The position numbers were made by a program, and so were the translations under genes. From assembly GCA_025354885.1 (NCBI GenBank), contig JANXLY010000116.1, forward strand, positions 1-44,584: DNA of 44,584 nt, given 5' to 3'. This document shows positions 41,456-44,584 of the stretch, piece by piece; within the stretch, counting starts at the first letter, position 1, and the number at the start of each line of letters is the position of its first letter. The notes under the pieces were generated by a model. The model did no database searches, was not told the origin of the DNA, and saw only the letters and a list, made by a program, of their open reading frames with translations. Origin of the DNA: Acidobacteriota bacterium. GTDB lineage: Bacteria; Acidobacteriota; Terriglobia; Bryobacterales; Bryobacteraceae.

Positions 41456-41568
41456 CGAAGTTTTATATAGACACCGAACAGTACCCGGCGGAAAGGCCCA
41501 AAGTAGCGGCCCTTCGGGGCGTGCCGCTTTGCGAAAGAGATTGCCTGTCCCTGGCACGGAGCCGATGA
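41452..41568 (+). CDS. possible 38-residue protein coupled to moaA
   Basis: A GTG at 41452 opens 38 codons ending in TGA at 41566-41568, immediately before the moaA ATG at 41569. It begins MTKFYIDTEQYPAERP and contains two cysteines near its end (GVPLCERDCLSLARSR). The GTGA overlap upstream and direct abutment to moaA suggest a coupled series. The same frame is open back to 41224, so a frameshifted longer gene is an alternative. Unrecognised. Confidence 0.3.
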   Translation: MTKFYIDTEQYPAERPKVAALRGVPLCERDCLSLARSR

Positions 41569-42582
41569 ATGCCGCTGGACACTTATCAACGTCCTCTCAG
41601 AGACCTGAGGATCTCGGTCACGGACAGGTGCAACTTTCGTTGCACCTACTGCATGCCCCTCGACGAGTACAATTGGCTCAGGAAACAGGAAATCCTGACG
41701 TTTGAAGAGATCGTGAGGTTGGCCACTATATTTGTCCAACTCGGAGTGGAGAAGATCAGGCTCACTGGCGGTGAGCCCCTGGTACGCAAGGATCTTGAGC
41801 AACTGGTCAAACAGTTGTCACCCCTGCCCGGTCTAAAAGATCTGTGCCTTACAACCAATAGCTCGTTGCTCGCGGAAAAGGCCCCGGCTCTTAGCGCCGT
41901 CGGATTGCGGCGCGTCAGCGTCAGTCTCGATACGCTCAACCCTGAGAAGTTTCGAGCGATGACGCAACGGGGTAATCTGGACAAGGTGCTGGAGGGCCTT
42001 TTTGCAGCGAAGCACTGTGGGCTGCAGCCCATTAAGATCAATGCAGTGATCGAGCGAGGCGTCAACGACGATGACATCCTCGATCTGGTGGACTTCTCCA
42101 GGAAGAATGGATTTGCCATCCGCTTTATCGAGTACATGGAGGTGGGTACCTCGAACGACTGGCTATCCGAAAAGGTCGTATCGAAGGCTGAGATTCTCTC
42201 CAGAATCACGTCTCACTACGGCTTGAGAGAAACCGGAAGGCAGGGCGGCAGCGCTCCATCGGTGGATTACCAGGTCATCGATGGCGCTGGGGACATCGGG
42301 GTAATCGCTTCTGTCACTGAACCTTTTTGCTCAAGCTGTACACGCGCGAGATTGACAGCCGACGGAAAACTCGTGACGTGTCTGTTCTCCGAACGCGGCC
42401 ACGATCTGAAGGCACTGATAAGAAACGGAGCCAGTGACGAGGAGGTCCGAGACGTAATCGGCGCGGTGTGGAGGGTAAGGACGGACAGGTACTCCGATGA
42501 AAGATGGGAAGCAATGAAGTCGGGCCATGGGTATGAGGCGAAAGCTCATAAAAAGATCGAGATGATCACCTTGGGGGGCTAG
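41569..42582 (+). CDS. moaA: GTP 3',8-cyclase (molybdenum cofactor biosynthesis protein A)
   Basis: The 337-residue radical SAM enzyme makes 3',8-cyclo-7,8-dihydro-GTP, the first step to molybdopterin. The SAM cluster site is CNFRCTYC in RISVTDRCNFRCTYCMP, followed by LTGGEPLVRKDLEQLV. The second cluster and GTP site is FCSSCTRARLTADGKLVTCLF. The protein ends in the family's double glycine (ITLGG). GGAG lies seven bases before the ATG. No other mo-cofactor gene is in view. Arginine codons are mostly AGA/AGG, unlike the CGN-dominated genes to the left, which suggests a different origin for this segment. Confidence 0.95.
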   Translation: MPLDTYQRPLRDLRISVTDRCNFRCTYCMPLDEYNWLRKQEILTFEEIVRLATIFVQLGVEKIRLTGGEPLVRKDLEQLVKQLSPLPGLKDLCLTTNSSLLAEKAPALSAVGLRRVSVSLDTLNPEKFRAMTQRGNLDKVLEGLFAAKHCGLQPIKINAVIERGVNDDDILDLVDFSRKNGFAIRFIEYMEVGTSNDWLSEKVVSKAEILSRITSHYGLRETGRQGGSAPSVDYQVIDGAGDIGVIASVTEPFCSSCTRARLTADGKLVTCLFSERGHDLKALIRNGASDEEVRDVIGAVWRVRTDRYSDERWEAMKSGHGYEAKAHKKIEMITLGG

Positions 42583-42648
42583 TCCGGACGAGATATCCCG
42601 GTTCTTGGGGTTCGTAAAACATCATTATTAAAAAGGGGGGGTACATCC

Positions 42649-44055
42649 ATGCAGGGTTTCCGGATCGAGGCAGATTCTCTCGGTGAGGTGCAGGTCCCGG
42701 CCGACGCTTACTACGGCGCACAAACCGCGCGAGCGGTGGATAATTTCCCCATCAGCGGTCTGGTCTTTCCCCGGCGATTCATTCGTGCGCTGGGCTTGAT
42801 CAAGCTGGCCTGTGCACGCGCCAACATGGACGTGGGGGATTTAGATCCCCGGATTGGCGGCGCTATCGTGGCAGCGGCGACGGAGGTCATCGAAGGCCAA
42901 TGGGATCGGGAGTTCGTGGTCGACATCTTCCAGACGGGGAGCGGCACTTCGACCAACATGAACGCCAACGAGGTAATTGCCAATAGGGCCGCCGAAATTC
43001 TCGGCGCAGGCCGGAGCAACAAGGTGGTCCACCCGAACGACCACGTCAATATGTCGCAGTCGTCCAACGACGTGATTCCCACGGCGATCCATATTGCGGC
43101 GGCGACTGGCATAACGGAAGAGCTGATCCCCGCCTTGCAGCACCTTCAGCAGACGCTGGCCGCCAAGGCCGCGGCGTTCGACCCGATCCTAAAGTCAGGC
43201 CGGACCCACCTCATGGATGCTATCCCGGTTCGCCTCGGCCAGGAGTTCGGCGGCTATGCTGAGCAAATTACAAAAGGCCTCGATCGCGCCGCCCACGCCC
43301 GTGACGCCTTGCTTGAGCTGGCCCTGGGCGGAACAGCCACCGGAACCGGGTACAACTGCCGCCCCTGCTTCCCGGAGAAGGTGATCGCCTGCCTGGCCCA
43401 GGATACCGGACTTTCATTTCGGGAAGCGAGCAATCACTTCGAGGCGCAGGGTGCCCGTGATACTTGCGTTGAAGTCTCCGGAGACCTGAAAACGATCGCG
43501 TGCAGCCTGATGAAGATCGCCAACGATATACGCTGGATGGCCTCGGGGCCGCGCACGGGCCTCGCCGAACTGAACTTGCCTGCCATACAGCCGGGCAGTT
43601 CCATGATGCCTGGAAAAGTAAACCCGGCTGTTTGCGAGGCAGTAACCATGGTTGCGGCGCAGGTGATTGGCCACGACACGACCATCGCCGTCTGTGGGAT
43701 GAGCGGCAACTTTGAACTGAACGTGATGATGCCGGTGATGGCCTATGACCTGCTGGAGTCGATCCACCTTCTCTCCTCGGTCAGCCGCGTCTTCGCTGAC
43801 CGGTGTATCGGCGGTATCACGGCGAACATCGCGCGCTGTGAAGAGACCGTCGAGCGCAACCTCTCGATATGTACGGCGCTGGCTCCGCGGATTGGATACG
43901 ACACGGCGGCGGCGATCTCCAAGGAAGCCCACGCAACAGGACGCACCATTCGGGAGGTAGCGCGGCAATGGGGTGTCCTGCCAGATGAGGAGATCAATGC
44001 CCTGCTCGATTTCCTGAAGATGACGCAGCCCGGCGTTCCTGGCCGGAGCGGGTAG
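42649..44055 (+). CDS. fumC: class II fumarate hydratase
   Basis: The 468-residue enzyme interconverts fumarate and malate in the TCA cycle. It begins RIEADSLGEVQVPADAYYGAQT and has TGSGTSTNMNANEVIANRA, HVNMSQSSNDVIPTAIHIA and SGRTHLMDAIPVRLGQEF. The superfamily signature is GSSMMPGKVNPAV. These blocks place it in FumC/aspartase; the overall pattern favours fumarase, although an aspartase cannot be excluded by eye. A G-rich ribosome site (AAAAAGGGGGGG) precedes the ATG. It follows moaA by 66 bp on the same strand. Confidence 0.92.
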   Translation: MQGFRIEADSLGEVQVPADAYYGAQTARAVDNFPISGLVFPRRFIRALGLIKLACARANMDVGDLDPRIGGAIVAAATEVIEGQWDREFVVDIFQTGSGTSTNMNANEVIANRAAEILGAGRSNKVVHPNDHVNMSQSSNDVIPTAIHIAAATGITEELIPALQHLQQTLAAKAAAFDPILKSGRTHLMDAIPVRLGQEFGGYAEQITKGLDRAAHARDALLELALGGTATGTGYNCRPCFPEKVIACLAQDTGLSFREASNHFEAQGARDTCVEVSGDLKTIACSLMKIANDIRWMASGPRTGLAELNLPAIQPGSSMMPGKVNPAVCEAVTMVAAQVIGHDTTIAVCGMSGNFELNVMMPVMAYDLLESIHLLSSVSRVFADRCIGGITANIARCEETVERNLSICTALAPRIGYDTAAAISKEAHATGRTIREVARQWGVLPDEEINALLDFLKMTQPGVPGRSG

Positions 44056-44122
44056 AGACAATAATCCGGGCTGGCGGAGAGCATGGAGTTCTTGAAGTTC
44101 TGTGGGGCAGGTGGAGGAATTT

Positions 44123-44584
44123 ATGGATGGCATAGACGACGGCAAGGTGCATCCTGATCGCACCGGCATCGTTATTGTCGGCGGCGGCTTCGGGGCGATG
44201 AACGCCGCCATGGCTCTGGACCGCCAGCTTGAGCGCGGCTTGAGGGCCGAGGTGACCCTCATCAGCCGCAACAATTTCTTTCTCTTCACCCCCCTCCTGG
44301 CGGAGGTCGCCGCCTCTCTCATTGAGCCCCGGCATGCAGTGAATCCGATCCGCCGGATGCTCAGCCGGGTCCGGTTCATCGAGGGGACGGTGCAGGAGTT
44401 GGACCCGGGCGGGCGGACAGTGCGATTTGTCGACAAGAACGGCCGTTCCCGATTGCTCTCCTACGAGCACTGCGTGCTCGCCCCCGGAGGAGTCACCGAG
44501 TTCTTCGGGATCCCGGGCCTGGCAGAGAACGCGCTAACTCTCAAGACCCTGGGGGACGCCGTCCGCATCCGGAATCGCATCATC
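44123..44584 (+). CDS. ndh: type II NADH dehydrogenase-like flavoprotein, N-terminal part (cut by window edge)
   Basis: A GGAGG at 44113-44117 lies five bases before this ATG. The 154 visible residues open with an FAD-binding Rossmann motif, GIVIVGGGFGAMNAAMALDR. VTLISRNNFFLFTPLLAEVA is the substrate-side block of NDH-2 proteins. HCVLAPGGVTEFFGIPGL marks the end of the first FAD region (the usual Ala-x-Gly). NDH-2 enzymes oxidise NADH and reduce quinone at the membrane without pumping protons. The remaining two-thirds, including the NADH domain, lie beyond the window. It follows fumC by 67 bp and is probably in the same transcript. Confidence 0.85.
   Translation, partial: MDGIDDGKVHPDRTGIVIVGGGFGAMNAAMALDRQLERGLRAEVTLISRNNFFLFTPLLAEVAASLIEPRHAVNPIRRMLSRVRFIEGTVQELDPGGRTVRFVDKNGRSRLLSYEHCVLAPGGVTEFFGIPGLAENALTLKTLGDAVRIRNRII

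Noticed and set aside
41456..41568. Molybdenum-cofactor riboswitch upstream of moaA
   Set aside because: I looked for the conserved Moco motif core and do not see it; the stretch reads better as a small coupled ORF.
43414..44436. 340-codon minus-strand frame across the fumC 3' end and ndh start
   Set aside because: It lies antisense to two genes with clear catalytic motifs and good ribosome sites.
1..44584. CRISPR arrays, tRNA or rRNA genes, transposases, integrases
   Set aside because: No regularly spaced repeats, cloverleaf with a T-loop GTTCRA pattern, or mobile-element protein was recognised on either strand.

Overview
The window looks like a chromosomal segment of an Acidobacteriota bacterium, most likely from the Solibacter/Bryobacter side of the phylum. 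This placement is inferred from gene content, not from a marker search. The clues are a very long Oar-type TonB-dependent receptor with an N-terminal carboxypeptidase-regulatory repeat, a PQQ dehydrogenase next to c-type cytochromes, LpxA (Gram-negative outer membrane), an XRE regulator with an S24-like tail, and a small all-helical protein family I associate with this group. Packing is tight: adjacent genes often share stop/start bases and five convergent pairs overlap at their 3' ends. I see no tRNA, rRNA, transposase, phage gene or CRISPR array.

Layout. 1-6.3 kb: the edge of an unknown gene, the divergent acuI/mmsA pair (C3-acyl metabolism) sharing an 18-bp intergenic region, a secreted M28-like peptidase, a START-like exported protein, a GNAT acetyltransferase and pheA. 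6.3-10 kb: ubiX, then an accessory-looking block with an XRE regulator, a helical unknown, an exported 40-residue Cys-containing peptide (8422-8544), a seven-helix membrane protein and a single-helix membrane protein. 10-13.5 kb: a nucleoside-diphosphate-sugar epimerase-like protein, phosphomannomutase and a short GlpD. 13.8-22.2 kb: a ten-gene minus-strand run LON-domain, TonB, HAD, trpC, trpF, trpB, trpA, chorismate mutase, DAHP synthase, tyrA. 22.2-28.6 kb: SDR, aroK, glycerate kinase, queuosine transporter, MgtC, lpxA, an orphan antitoxin, a VOC protein and queG.

28.7-41 kb: a 701-residue radical SAM protein that resembles tetraether/membrane-spanning lipid synthases, a small cytochrome c, the Oar-like receptor, a PEBP-family protein, and a periplasmic redox block. 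That block holds a cytochrome c' fusion, a periplasmic beta protein, a heme plus copper-monooxygenase-like protein and a PQQ dehydrogenase. Four strong intrinsic terminators lie here.

41.2-44.6 kb: two tiny coupled ORFs, moaA, fumC and the start of a type II NADH dehydrogenase. moaA uses AGA/AGG arginine codons heavily, unlike everything to the left, so this end is either acquired DNA or an assembly join.

The genes combine into aromatic amino-acid biosynthesis (DAHP synthase, aroK, chorismate mutase, tyrA, pheA, trpCFBA; trpE, trpG and trpD are not here), queuosine salvage and synthesis, envelope building, and periplasmic oxidation. The best candidates for something undescribed are the peptide/seven-helix/XRE block at 6.9-10 kb, the Tes-like radical SAM protein and the heme-copper periplasmic cluster.
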